A DNA stretch of 64,000 nt from J089 sp964535735 (GTDB lineage Bacteria > Fidelibacterota > Marinisomatia > Marinisomatales > J089), in NCBI GenBank assembly GCA_964535735.1, contig CAZHTM010000002.1:49565-113564 (forward strand), read 5' to 3'. The translations under genes were made by a program, and so were the position numbers. Position 1 is the stretch's first letter; every line of letters starts with the position of its first letter. The notes beneath the pieces are model-generated. The model was not told the origin of the DNA and did not search any database. It saw only the letters and a list, made by a program, of their open reading frames with translations. Positions 26,276-33,631 of this stretch are shown one piece after another.

Positions 26276-26865
26276 AACGAGGTTCTTCCTTCAATTGCAC
26301 GGGCGATAGTCGCATCATCAATATAATCTAAATCGCTACCTACGGGCAACCCCCGCGCCAGCCGTGTGACCTGGACATCATACTCTTTCAGCAATTTCCC
26401 CAGGTACAGCGCCGTGGTATCTCCTTCAATACTTGGATTCGTCGCCAGAATGATTTCCATGCCCGGAATCACTCGGTCCAGGAGTTGATTCACCCTCAAA
26501 TCTTCCGGTCCAATCCCGTCCAAAGGTGAAAGAACGCCCCCCAAGACATGGTAGCGACCACGAAACGAATTGGTCCTCTCAAACGTAAGGATATCCGCCG
26601 CATCTTCCACTACACAAAGAAGTTGGTCACTTCGTTTCGGATCACGGCAAATCCAACACGGATCCTCTTCTGTAATAGAGCCGCAGATCGAGCAAAAGTG
26701 GATTTTGGTTTTCACATCCAGGATGGCCCGCGCCAGATTGGCAGCATTGTCCTGTGGCGATTTCAAAATAAACAGCGCCAGACGTTGCGCTGTTTTTCTC
26801 CCGATTCCGGGAAACCGGGACAATTCCTCGATCAGAGTGGTTAAACTAGGTGGATAGGAATGCAA
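26272..26865 (-). CDS. recR: Recombination mediator RecR
   Basis: Loads RecA with RecF/RecO at gaps. Residues: helix-hairpin-helix at FPGIGRKTAQRLALFIL, C4 zinc motif CSICGSITEEDPCWICRD and a Toprim domain (LLCVVEDAADILTFE, ILATNPSIEGDTTALYL). 197 residues. It lies between ybaB and pgsA; dnaX-ybaB-recR is a widely conserved order. Confidence 0.96.
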   Translation of the reverse strand: MHSYPPSLTTLIEELSRFPGIGRKTAQRLALFILKSPQDNAANLARAILDVKTKIHFCSICGSITEEDPCWICRDPKRSDQLLCVVEDAADILTFERTNSFRGRYHVLGGVLSPLDGIGPEDLRVNQLLDRVIPGMEIILATNPSIEGDTTALYLGKLLKEYDVQVTRLARGLPVGSDLDYIDDATIARAIEGRTSL

Positions 26866-26866
26866 A

Positions 26867-27193
26867 TTACAGTCCAGGGATTTTCAAGCTGCCTAGCATA
26901 TTACCGGCCACGGAATTAATCCGCGCCTGTGATTCTTCCTGTGATTTAGTAATCGCTTTATTCACTGCCGAAATAATCAAGTCTTCTACCAGTTCCTTTT
27001 CTTCCGACAGAATTTCTTGGTCTAAAATTAATTCCAGCAATTCAAGTTTACCGTTCATAACGACCTTCACCATCCCACCGCCGGCATCCGCTTCAATAAT
27101 AAGTTCATCCAGTTCATCTTGTACATTTTGGATGCGTTTTTGAACATCCTGTGCTTGCTTTAAGATATTGGCCATATTGTTTTTGTTAAACAT
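26867..27193 (-). CDS. YbaB/EbfC family nucleoid-associated protein
   Basis: Small DNA-binding dimer that associates with the nucleoid. 108 residues. Seen are NILKQAQDVQKRIQNVQDEL, EADAGGGMVKVVMNGKLELLEL and LVEDLIISAVNKAITKSQEE, the standard family order. It lies 3 bp after dnaX and 1 bp before recR. Confidence 0.94.
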   Translation of the reverse strand: MFNKNNMANILKQAQDVQKRIQNVQDELDELIIEADAGGGMVKVVMNGKLELLELILDQEILSEEKELVEDLIISAVNKAITKSQEESQARINSVAGNMLGSLKIPGL

Positions 27194-27196
27194 TGG

Positions 27197-28927
27197 TTAC
27201 CTTTCTATTTCTCCGTCAAAGAGTTCGATAATTTTGTTTAGCGTGTCTTCGGAAGATTGACGACCACTAGGCGTACTCCGTTTACGGGTTTTCGTTCCCG
27301 TTTGAGGTATAGTTTTAAAATTAATATGAGTCTTTCGCCCCACAATTTCGCTTAGTACCGTTTCTAAATATTTTTTATGGTTATTTAACATGGTCAGTGG
27401 AAATGAACCGGGATCGACTAATTCGATGACCGCCAGTCCCTCACTGAAAGAAATCAAATCACCCTGATCCAGTAATGTTCCCAGCGATGGTCTTTTGGAA
27501 TGCAACCTTGCGAGAAAATCCTGCCAATACGAAAATAATTCAGACGCCGGTTCCGACTTTGCTTGGGAAGTTTCAGCTTTGGGAGGATCGCTTGGTTCAG
27601 GATTGCCCAGCTCGGTGGCAGCAACTGGAACTTCCACAGTCTCGGTGATTTTATCTTCTTTGGTGACAGGGAGGGTTATTTGCGGAGCTTCCTTTTCGGG
27701 AATTTTCTTATCCTCAGCGATACTTTGGATGGTCTTTGGTTCCCGAATTTTATTTTCTGGAACCGCTGGAGGAGGCTGTACGGAATGAGAAGTTACATTA
27801 CCCCTACTCTTGAATTGTTTCAGTAGTGTTTCGATTTTTACCGACGAATCCATTTCTGTCAACTTCAAGAGCGCTATTTCGACCAAGAGATAGGGTGAAT
27901 CCATTCGTCCCACACGAGTGTTCAGGTCCATCAATTGCTGACCAATTCTCAAGAGATCTCGCCGGTCCCAGTTTTCCGCGTCCTGAGCATAATGCTTCTG
28001 CAAATCTGCTCCCCCATCGATGAAGGTCTCGCCACCATCAAAGGAGGCAATGATTAGGTTGTGAATATGCCGTTCCAAAGATTGGACAAATACAGTGGCG
28101 GAAATCCCTTTCTGACGGGCATCCCTAACTAATTGGATTAATTCCACCCCATCCCGGTTCTTCACTGCGTCGGAGAACCGAAAATATTGATCTACGGGAA
28201 CAATCCCCAGAATATCCGTAATGTCATTGAACCGAATCGTGTCCCCGCTAAAAGCAATGACCTGATCCAGGATACTTAGCGCATCCCGCATACTGCCATC
28301 CGCTTTGTTGGCAATTAATTCCAGGGATTCTTTATCAATAGATATTTTTTCTTCATCCAGAATGGTTTTTATCCTGGTTTTAATAATGTCAGGGGTTATG
28401 CGACTGAAATCAAACCGTTGACACCGGGATATAATTGTGGCCGGAACTTTGTGAACATCCGTGGTAGCCAATATAAATTTTCCGTGCGCTGGTGGTTCTT
28501 CCAATGTCCGCAACAGTGCATTAAAGGCCGGTCCCGTAAACATATGGACTTCGTCAATAATGAAAACTTTATAGGGACTACTCACCGGTGAATATTTAAT
28601 GAGTTCGCGGAGATTCCTAATTTCCTCAATTCCCCGGTTTGACGCTCCATCGATTTCCAGAACGTCGATATTGCGGCTTTCATCGATTTCCCGGCAATTG
28701 GAGCATTCGTTACAGGGATTTCCTGGCGATGTTTTACAATTCAGGGCTTTGGCCACAATACGGGCGGCCGTGGTTTTCCCTACTCCACGTGGACCGGTAA
28801 ATAAATAGGCCTGGGCGACTCGTTCCTTTTGAAAGGCATTTTTGAGGGTCCTGGTTATGGGATCCTGCCCCACCATGTCCTCAAAGGACCGGGGCCGCCA
28901 CTTCAATGAAAGAACGGTATAACTCAT
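27197..28927 (-). CDS. dnaX: DNA polymerase III subunit gamma/tau
   Basis: Clamp-loader ATPase. SLKWRPRSFEDMVGQ opens the protein; Walker A GPRGVGKTTAAR, a zinc motif CNECSNCREI (with an earlier Cys), and Walker B FIIDEVHMFTGPAFNALLRTLEEPP follow. A Pro/Glu-rich linker covers about 375-450 before a C-terminal domain. I saw no A-AAA-AAG slippery run, so only the full-length product is expected. 576 residues. It leads the dnaX-ybaB-recR-pgsA-pgpA-cinA-thpR-recA-recX string. Confidence 0.95.
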   Translation of the reverse strand: MSYTVLSLKWRPRSFEDMVGQDPITRTLKNAFQKERVAQAYLFTGPRGVGKTTAARIVAKALNCKTSPGNPCNECSNCREIDESRNIDVLEIDGASNRGIEEIRNLRELIKYSPVSSPYKVFIIDEVHMFTGPAFNALLRTLEEPPAHGKFILATTDVHKVPATIISRCQRFDFSRITPDIIKTRIKTILDEEKISIDKESLELIANKADGSMRDALSILDQVIAFSGDTIRFNDITDILGIVPVDQYFRFSDAVKNRDGVELIQLVRDARQKGISATVFVQSLERHIHNLIIASFDGGETFIDGGADLQKHYAQDAENWDRRDLLRIGQQLMDLNTRVGRMDSPYLLVEIALLKLTEMDSSVKIETLLKQFKSRGNVTSHSVQPPPAVPENKIREPKTIQSIAEDKKIPEKEAPQITLPVTKEDKITETVEVPVAATELGNPEPSDPPKAETSQAKSEPASELFSYWQDFLARLHSKRPSLGTLLDQGDLISFSEGLAVIELVDPGSFPLTMLNNHKKYLETVLSEIVGRKTHINFKTIPQTGTKTRKRSTPSGRQSSEDTLNKIIELFDGEIER

Positions 28928-29017
28928 TTCGGGAACTCGCTTCTAGGTGACCATAATTGACCGGCCGTACACCGTTCGTCGACAAGTCTGGATATTATTT
29001 GAAAAATGATCGTTAGC

Positions 29018-29128
29018 TCACTCCCAGAATTCCACCGGCACATAGTTTCGAATATTTACCGCTGCTCCCTCCCGGGCCTGACGGGGTTCATATTGAACCT
29101 ATTGCGATGGATTGGAAGGTCAACACCA
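29018..29128 (-). ncRNA. ffs: Bacterial small SRP RNA (4.5S type); ends approximate
   Basis: The minus strand carries GTCAGGCCCGGGAGGGAGCA followed by GC, the Ffh-binding domain IV of bacterial SRP RNA. It is flanked by AATAT/ATATT, ATAG-GTTC/GAA-ACTAT and, outside these, TTCCA (29113-29117) pairing with TGGAA (29030-29034), plus a GTGCCGGTGGAA segment as in 4.5S RNA. A location between dnaX and a tRNA is common. The core 29030-29117 is firm; the 5' and 3' ends are estimated. A spurious 60-codon ORF covers part of it. Confidence 0.85.
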
Positions 29129-29242
29129 CGTGTCACGTTCAAATAATACAGCCCCTGCCTCAGATTGGGATCGATCCTGCTTTAGCGGGTTGCAGGTTAC
29201 AGGGCACCGCTACCTCCCCATCCAGTACGGCCGGATTTTTTG

Positions 29243-29315
29243 TGGAGCCGAGGAGGTTCGAACTCCCGACCTCTAGAGTGCGATTCTAGCGCTCTCCCAG
29301 CTGAGCTACGGCCCC
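29243..29315 (-). tRNA. tRNA-Ala (anticodon CGC)
   Basis: 73 nt. Acceptor GGGGCCG pairs with CGGCTCC and includes the G3-U70 pair that identifies alanine tRNAs. Stem CTAGA/TCTAG encloses loop ATCGCAC (anticodon CGC). T arm is GGGAG-TTCGAAC-CTCCT-like and the discriminator is A. It lies about 115 nt upstream of the SRP RNA on the same strand. Confidence 0.95.
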
Positions 29316-29336
29316 ATATGTGTAGGTTTAAATTCT

Positions 29337-29364
29337 TAAAAAGCGAAGGATATTGGAATCCTTC
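29337..29364 (-). terminator. Rho-independent terminator before tRNA-Ala
   Basis: On the minus strand GAAGGAT pairs with ATCCTTC around a 6-nt loop, followed by GCTTTTTAAG. It separates the 29533-33571 cluster from tRNA-Ala. Confidence 0.7.
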
Positions 29365-29373
29365 TTCCTTACC

Positions 29374-29425
29374 GAGGTTCCGTAGCGAAACTGCTAGTCC
29401 CTATCTATGGGGAAGCTACGGCCTC
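29374..29425 (-). repeat. 52-nt imperfect inverted repeat with tRNA-Ala-like arm
   Basis: GAGG-CCGTAGC on one side pairs with GCTACGG-(AA)-CCTC on the other. One arm (GGCCGTAGCT) equals the 5' end of the adjacent tRNA-Ala. It could be a structured 3'-UTR element or a tRNA relic. Confidence 0.4.
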
Positions 29426-29497
29426 AATAATATCTTGAAATCTGCGAATTGATATCGAGATCAACCCTAAAATTTACCAGTCAATGAGAGTCGAAAC

Positions 29498-29518
29498 AAG
29501 TAACCCGAATGGTTACTT
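29498..29518 (-). terminator. Hairpin 15 bp after the 29533 gene stop
   Basis: AAGTAACC pairs with GGTTACTT around a 5-nt loop, a perfect 8-bp stem just beyond the last ORF of the cluster. The following sequence (GTTTCG) is a weak T tract, so it may stabilise the 3' end or act with the stronger terminator at 29337. Confidence 0.5.
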
Positions 29519-29532
29519 TAGAAAACCTTGAT

Positions 29533-29910
29533 TCAATAAATCACGACCACCTTAATCTCTTCCAAGTCAAACCAATCCCAAAAATTGGTTCGATCCAGTT
29601 TTATAATCCCGTCTTTAAAACTGAATCGAATCCGTTTGCGGTAGAGGGATTCCGTAAACCAGGAGGAATTGGATCGTTTATAATAAATGGCAACATACGG
29701 AGGACTATCTTCATTTAAGTCAGGAATAATTAAGGTACAAATGACATCGTTAAATTCACCTTCTTCCGTAATAAATTCGACTTTGGTGAAATTGTATACC
29801 CGTTTTTTAAGCTGTGTATAATCGCGGAAATTGGCAGTCGATTGAGCTCCCAATGTTGAACTCAAGACTCCAAGACTCATGCTGATTATAATACGCCACC
29901 ACCACTTCAC
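29533..29910 (-). CDS. Unknown small secreted protein
   Basis: 125 residues. Signal peptide MKWWWRIIISMSLGVLSSTLGAQ, then a probably beta-rich domain (VICTLIIPDLNED, YVAIYYKRSNSSWFTE, RIRFSFKDGIIKLDR, IKVVVIY at the end). No family recognised. Its start overlaps the coiled-coil gene by 4 bp, so it is translationally coupled to it. Last gene of the 29533-33571 cluster. Confidence 0.55.
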   Translation of the reverse strand: MKWWWRIIISMSLGVLSSTLGAQSTANFRDYTQLKKRVYNFTKVEFITEEGEFNDVICTLIIPDLNEDSPPYVAIYYKRSNSSWFTESLYRKRIRFSFKDGIIKLDRTNFWDWFDLEEIKVVVIY

Positions 29911-30323
29911 TTGCGTCTGAGACTAAACCTCCCATGCTTTTTTTTATCAATGTCGGATTTAGAATGACCCGTCATTTTTGCCTTCTCTTCCAGGCGACGT
30001 TCCCATTCACTAAGCTCTTTTTCTTGTTCTTCATCAGTCTCAGCGGGTATTTCCTCTTCCTGGGAAACTTGTTCACCTTCGGACCAAATCTTTTTCATCG
30101 CCGCATAACGTTTCTCCGAACGATGCTGAAGATCCTGGAGCAATTCCGTCACGTCTTCATTAAAATCAGCAATGGTTTTCTCCAAACGGCGAATCAATTC
30201 ATCCTGAAGAGGTTTTCCATACCCCTCTCCAACTTTCTGGATTAACTCGCTAAATTTTTCTTCCATATATTGCTTCATGGAATCGTCATCATGAACGGGT
30301 TCACTGGATGTATTTACAGCCAT
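29907..30323 (-). CDS. Small coiled-coil protein, paralogue of 10823-11149
   Basis: 138 residues, charged and helical, no signal peptide. It matches the 108-residue protein at 10823-11149 across the N-terminal half (YMEEKFSELIQ; LEKTIADFNEDVTELLQDL) and the tail (KELSEWERRLEEK), and adds a basic C-terminal extension (DIDKKKHGRFSLRRK). A good SD (GGAGG) lies before the ATG. Like its paralogue it sits among envelope genes; function unknown. Confidence 0.65.
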   Translation of the reverse strand: MAVNTSSEPVHDDDSMKQYMEEKFSELIQKVGEGYGKPLQDELIRRLEKTIADFNEDVTELLQDLQHRSEKRYAAMKKIWSEGEQVSQEEEIPAETDEEQEKELSEWERRLEEKAKMTGHSKSDIDKKKHGRFSLRRK

Positions 30324-30348
30324 ATTTCCTCCTTTTCCCTACTAAAAT

Positions 30349-31104
30349 TTACACACGGATATTGTATTGGTGGTGTGGCAATATCCAAAAAGGTGCCATT
30401 CTATTCAACCAGGCGCCTACTCCAAGTCCGACGCTCAAGCCCAGAAACCGGTTGTACCATTTCCGATCCCCGGTGATGCCGCCCCATCGGTTCCCCATTT
30501 CCACCAGCGCCATACCGAGCAATCCAGTTCCGGCATAACTGACTTTCCACAAGTACGTTTCTTCGTAATCACCTTCAACAATCACAACCGCTGCAATTCG
30601 GTCCGCAGAAATTTTACGTTCGCCCCACATTGTTTCCATCAATAAATGATTCCCATCACTGGATGTAACCGTACCCACCATACGACGACCCTTCACGGGT
30701 ATGACCAAAATATATTCGCCCGGTCGAATATCGGATAACTTGATAGTATTTACCGCAATGAGGTTTTTGGATTCCCGTGAATGATCCACCTTGGGAGAAC
30801 CAGCTGTGCTACCGATCCGATTCTGGAGTTCAATAAATTGTCGTAATGTTAATTGCCGTTGTGTTACGCGTCGCCTGTTGTGATCCAGCCATACAATCCG
30901 GACCGCATATCGGTTATTTCCCTCATCAAATACTTGCGCTGACTCAAAACCACCCACATCGGGAAATATTTGATAATACCGATTTTCCTCCGCATCGATA
31001 GTCAGGCCGACTTTTGAGGAAAGGGGTACAACCTCACCAGTTTGGGCGATTAAACTCCAACCAAAAGTTCCCAGTCCTATAAGGATGAATTTAAGGTGCT
31101 TCAA
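30349..31104 (-). CDS. Unknown secreted or membrane-associated protein
   Basis: 251 residues. Signal peptide MKHLKFILIGLGTFGWSLIAQ, then a soluble region with a possible SH3-like segment (IRPGEYILVIPVKGRRMVGTV) and ISADRIAAVVIVEG. The C-terminal third has Gly-rich hydrophobic stretches (YAGTGLLGMALVEMG, FLGLSVGLGVGAWLN) suggesting membrane association. No family recognised. Its start overlaps the SelW-like gene by 14 bp. Confidence 0.55.
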   Translation of the reverse strand: MKHLKFILIGLGTFGWSLIAQTGEVVPLSSKVGLTIDAEENRYYQIFPDVGGFESAQVFDEGNNRYAVRIVWLDHNRRRVTQRQLTLRQFIELQNRIGSTAGSPKVDHSRESKNLIAVNTIKLSDIRPGEYILVIPVKGRRMVGTVTSSDGNHLLMETMWGERKISADRIAAVVIVEGDYEETYLWKVSYAGTGLLGMALVEMGNRWGGITGDRKWYNRFLGLSVGLGVGAWLNRMAPFWILPHHQYNIRV

Positions 31105-31324
31105 TCAATTGGATAATTTCGCCTTCCTCAGGAAAGCGGCCGGATTGCTTTTTGGAAAACAAACGTTTGCCATTTTTTTCAATTTCAAATACTCCGCCAC
31201 CTGATGGAATCAACGTCAATTCCTCAATCGTATTCCCGTATTTCTGCAAGAGTTCGGCAGCCAAACTGGCCGCCCGGGGCAAATAGTTTCAGACGTTGCA
31301 ATACTCGATGGAAAGTTTCATCAT
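31091..31324 (-). CDS. SelW/Rdx-family selenoprotein with in-frame UGA (selenocysteine)
   Basis: Thioredoxin-like redox protein of the SelT/SelW/SelH (Rdx) family. From ATG 31324 the frame reads MMKLSIEYCNVUNYLPRA, where U is TGA at 31289-31291, then continues with family-typical LIPSGGGVFEIEKNG and LFSKKQSGRFPE to a stop at 31091 (77 residues). The CxxU redox motif is exactly where Rdx proteins carry it. The start has AGGAGG 5 bp before the second ATG (31321), overlapping the FecR-gene stop. Standard ORF calling would start at TTG 31282, losing the redox centre. A bacterial SECIS-like hairpin follows the UGA. Selenocysteine machinery is not in this window. Confidence 0.85.
31256..31274 (-). 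promoter_or_regulatory. Bacterial SECIS-like stem-loop
   Basis: 14 nt after the UGA codon, GGCGGCC pairs with GGCTGCC (7 bp, one G-U) around loop AGTTT. The loop begins 22 nt after the UGA and has G as its second base, matching the known loose rules for bacterial SECIS elements (loop 16-37 nt downstream, G among the first two loop bases). Confidence 0.6.
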
Positions 31325-31330
31325 CCCCTC

Positions 31331-33571
31331 CTAGAAATTGAATGCGGTCTCAATCGTCGTCTGTTTAACCGGTTCTAACCCCGTTCCATTATCCCGATAG
31401 AATTGGCGGAAATCCCAAATTAAACTCACGCCTTCACCGACTTCATAACCCAAACGATATCCCAGTACGGTATTTTCCGATGGATTTTTAAAATCGAAGG
31501 GGTTGGAATCGTTGTTTCGTAAATAATAGGCGGTGGCTACACTAAGTTTTGGCACCAAATCTGCGTTCAGACTAACCTGAGCGAAGAAACTGTTGAATTC
31601 TACCGTATCGGCAACCATATTGGTATACGAGGCGGCAAAACTGGCAATATTCAATATATCCGCTGATGCCAGACCGTAATAGCCCTTGGAATTGACCTTG
31701 GAACTTTCATCCCCGAATAATATCATGTCCCGGGTTCGGATTTGTGTATCCCCGTTAGCCTGATACTCCGCCACCACCCGGGTCAGGTCGTAGGCCTGAT
31801 CGAAAAATTGTGGGACGAAATAATTCTGCTTAATCCGATATTCAAATCGGGCATGAATGAATTTCAAGATGGTCGCCTGGATTCCCGGAATGGTGATGCC
31901 CATACCGCTACGCGCAGGGCGGGAAATGGCCGGTGAATCGATGCTGGGGAAACTCAGTACGTTTAATTCTGAGTACGCCAGTAGGGACACTAGTTTATTC
32001 TTGAAGATGGGATAACCCACATCCACGCCATACCCCAAGGCCAAGCCTTTGTTGTCGGTGGTGCTGAAGGGATCAGCTTTCAAGACCACGGAATCGTCCA
32101 GCGGATCGTAGATATTATCCCCGTCGGCGTCAATATCCCAGCGGGTGGAGTCCACCGGCTGATTGGGATCGGGGATACCGTCACCGTCCGTATCGTTCCA
32201 TAACTTTTTATCATCCGGAAAGTCGTCGAAAATATCCGGATAGGTATCGCCGTCCCTGTCTTTCAGTCCCGAGAACTGGTTCATATCCACAACCAAATTC
32301 GCGCCCACGGTCAGGGGGAAGGATTTGGATAGCCGGTAGGTTCCCCGGAGACCCATGAGGGTTCCGCCGCGGCTGAAATCCTTGATATTGGAGAAGAATA
32401 TTTCCGCGCCGATGTTTTTCGTCTGAATTCCTGTATTCACTCCGATCCGGCGAACCGAAGGGAATTCCATCATATTGGAATAACCGCTTACTAATCCACC
32501 ATATCCCAGAGTAACATTTTCCAATGCGCCCCATTTGGCCCAGAAGGGATCGCCTTTTTGACCCCAGCGGACATACAGGACTTTATCCAATAGCTGACCG
32601 GGATTATTTTTGAAGTCCCATTCCTCGGTGCGGATGTTGCCTTCATTGTCCAGATAAATCACCAAGTCCAGGCCCACGCCTAGCTTGCCGAATTTTAATT
32701 CCGGTCGGAATGCTAACTGATTATAGATCACTCCATCAATAGTAACAGATCCAATACCAAGCCCCATTCCAAAAGGACTCTCAGAGGGACCGCCTTGATC
32801 TTCCGGTTCCGGAGGAGCTTCGGGCTGTTCCGGAGGTGTTATGTCCGGTTGTGTTTCAGGTATTTCTTCTGGTTCAGGTGTGGGTTCAACGCTTTCCGGG
32901 GGAGCTTCTTCGGTAGGTGCTTCTTCGATTTGATCGCCTTCAGGTTGTGCTTCACCCTCGGGTACCGGCGGTTCTCCTGTTTCCGGATCAGTGGGAAATT
33001 CATTCGGCGCTGCCGGCGCTTGAACCAGAGTTCCTAAAGCATTAGATATGGCCTTCATACCTGCCGTCAAATCAACCGTCTGACCACTAATCACATTAAA
33101 AATCTCAACGACACCTTCTGTGCCGTAAAATTGATCGACGCCGGATGCATCCACCACCGCTGAAAATATAGTCCCTTTTACGGATGCCACCGATGTGGGC
33201 GTCTCGACACGAAATGTTTTGTCGCGTCCTTGCCTTGCCACGTGATTAATAATCGTCCCGGCGTCGATATCAATACTCCGGGTATTTTCTGTGTCGATAA
33301 ATTGAAATTCTGTATTGGCTTTAACTTTTATCACTGACCGGTCATCGATAAAAATAACCACCGCAAAACCGGTTTGCCCAACTTTAAGAGCATCACCGTT
33401 ATTAATCGCCGCGCCCGGAGTTACCGCTTCGTCAAATTGGGCTGAGCCTAACCGTTTTACAAAAACATCACCAGCGGCTTTTGCCACACGGGCAATGGTT
33501 TCAGCACTTAACGATTGCCCCAGAACAAATATGGAGAGGACTAGAATTGAAATCTTCGATATCCGTTTCAT
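31331..33571 (-). CDS. FecR-domain outer-membrane beta-barrel protein with type 3-like calcium repeats
   Basis: 746 residues. Signal peptide (MKRISKISILVLSIFVLGQSLS), FecR domain at about 30-180 (GDALKVGQTGFAVVIFIDDRSVIKV; VETPTSVASVKGTIFSAVVD), a Pro/Glu-rich linker at about 190-260, then beta-strand-rich sequence to a C-terminal Phe (TIETAFNF), as in outer-membrane barrels. An insert at about 430-500 has Asp-rich DRDGDTYPD, DTDGDGIPDPN and DADGDNIYDP repeats like thrombospondin type 3 calcium sites. A strong SD AAGGAG precedes the ATG. It heads the cluster with the selenoprotein and may be an envelope sensor or scaffold (inference). Confidence 0.75.
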   Translation of the reverse strand: MKRISKISILVLSIFVLGQSLSAETIARVAKAAGDVFVKRLGSAQFDEAVTPGAAINNGDALKVGQTGFAVVIFIDDRSVIKVKANTEFQFIDTENTRSIDIDAGTIINHVARQGRDKTFRVETPTSVASVKGTIFSAVVDASGVDQFYGTEGVVEIFNVISGQTVDLTAGMKAISNALGTLVQAPAAPNEFPTDPETGEPPVPEGEAQPEGDQIEEAPTEEAPPESVEPTPEPEEIPETQPDITPPEQPEAPPEPEDQGGPSESPFGMGLGIGSVTIDGVIYNQLAFRPELKFGKLGVGLDLVIYLDNEGNIRTEEWDFKNNPGQLLDKVLYVRWGQKGDPFWAKWGALENVTLGYGGLVSGYSNMMEFPSVRRIGVNTGIQTKNIGAEIFFSNIKDFSRGGTLMGLRGTYRLSKSFPLTVGANLVVDMNQFSGLKDRDGDTYPDIFDDFPDDKKLWNDTDGDGIPDPNQPVDSTRWDIDADGDNIYDPLDDSVVLKADPFSTTDNKGLALGYGVDVGYPIFKNKLVSLLAYSELNVLSFPSIDSPAISRPARSGMGITIPGIQATILKFIHARFEYRIKQNYFVPQFFDQAYDLTRVVAEYQANGDTQIRTRDMILFGDESSKVNSKGYYGLASADILNIASFAASYTNMVADTVEFNSFFAQVSLNADLVPKLSVATAYYLRNNDSNPFDFKNPSENTVLGYRLGYEVGEGVSLIWDFRQFYRDNGTGLEPVKQTTIETAFNF

Positions 33572-33631
33572 AATAACTCCTTAGAAAGCGATTTAATTCT
33601 TTGAGAGAGAGATAAACAAATTTAAGTCGGT

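Noticed and set aside
27197..28927. Programmed frameshift in dnaX
   Set aside because: No A-AAA-AAG-type slippery run was found in the linker region.
29107..29289. Plus-strand ORF of 60 codons
   Set aside because: It overlaps the SRP RNA and tRNA-Ala on the other strand and has no protein-like features.
31091..31282. 63-residue Rdx-like protein starting at TTG 31282
   Set aside because: It lacks the CxxU/CxxC redox motif and a ribosome site; the sequence upstream of the UGA is in frame and homologous to the family.
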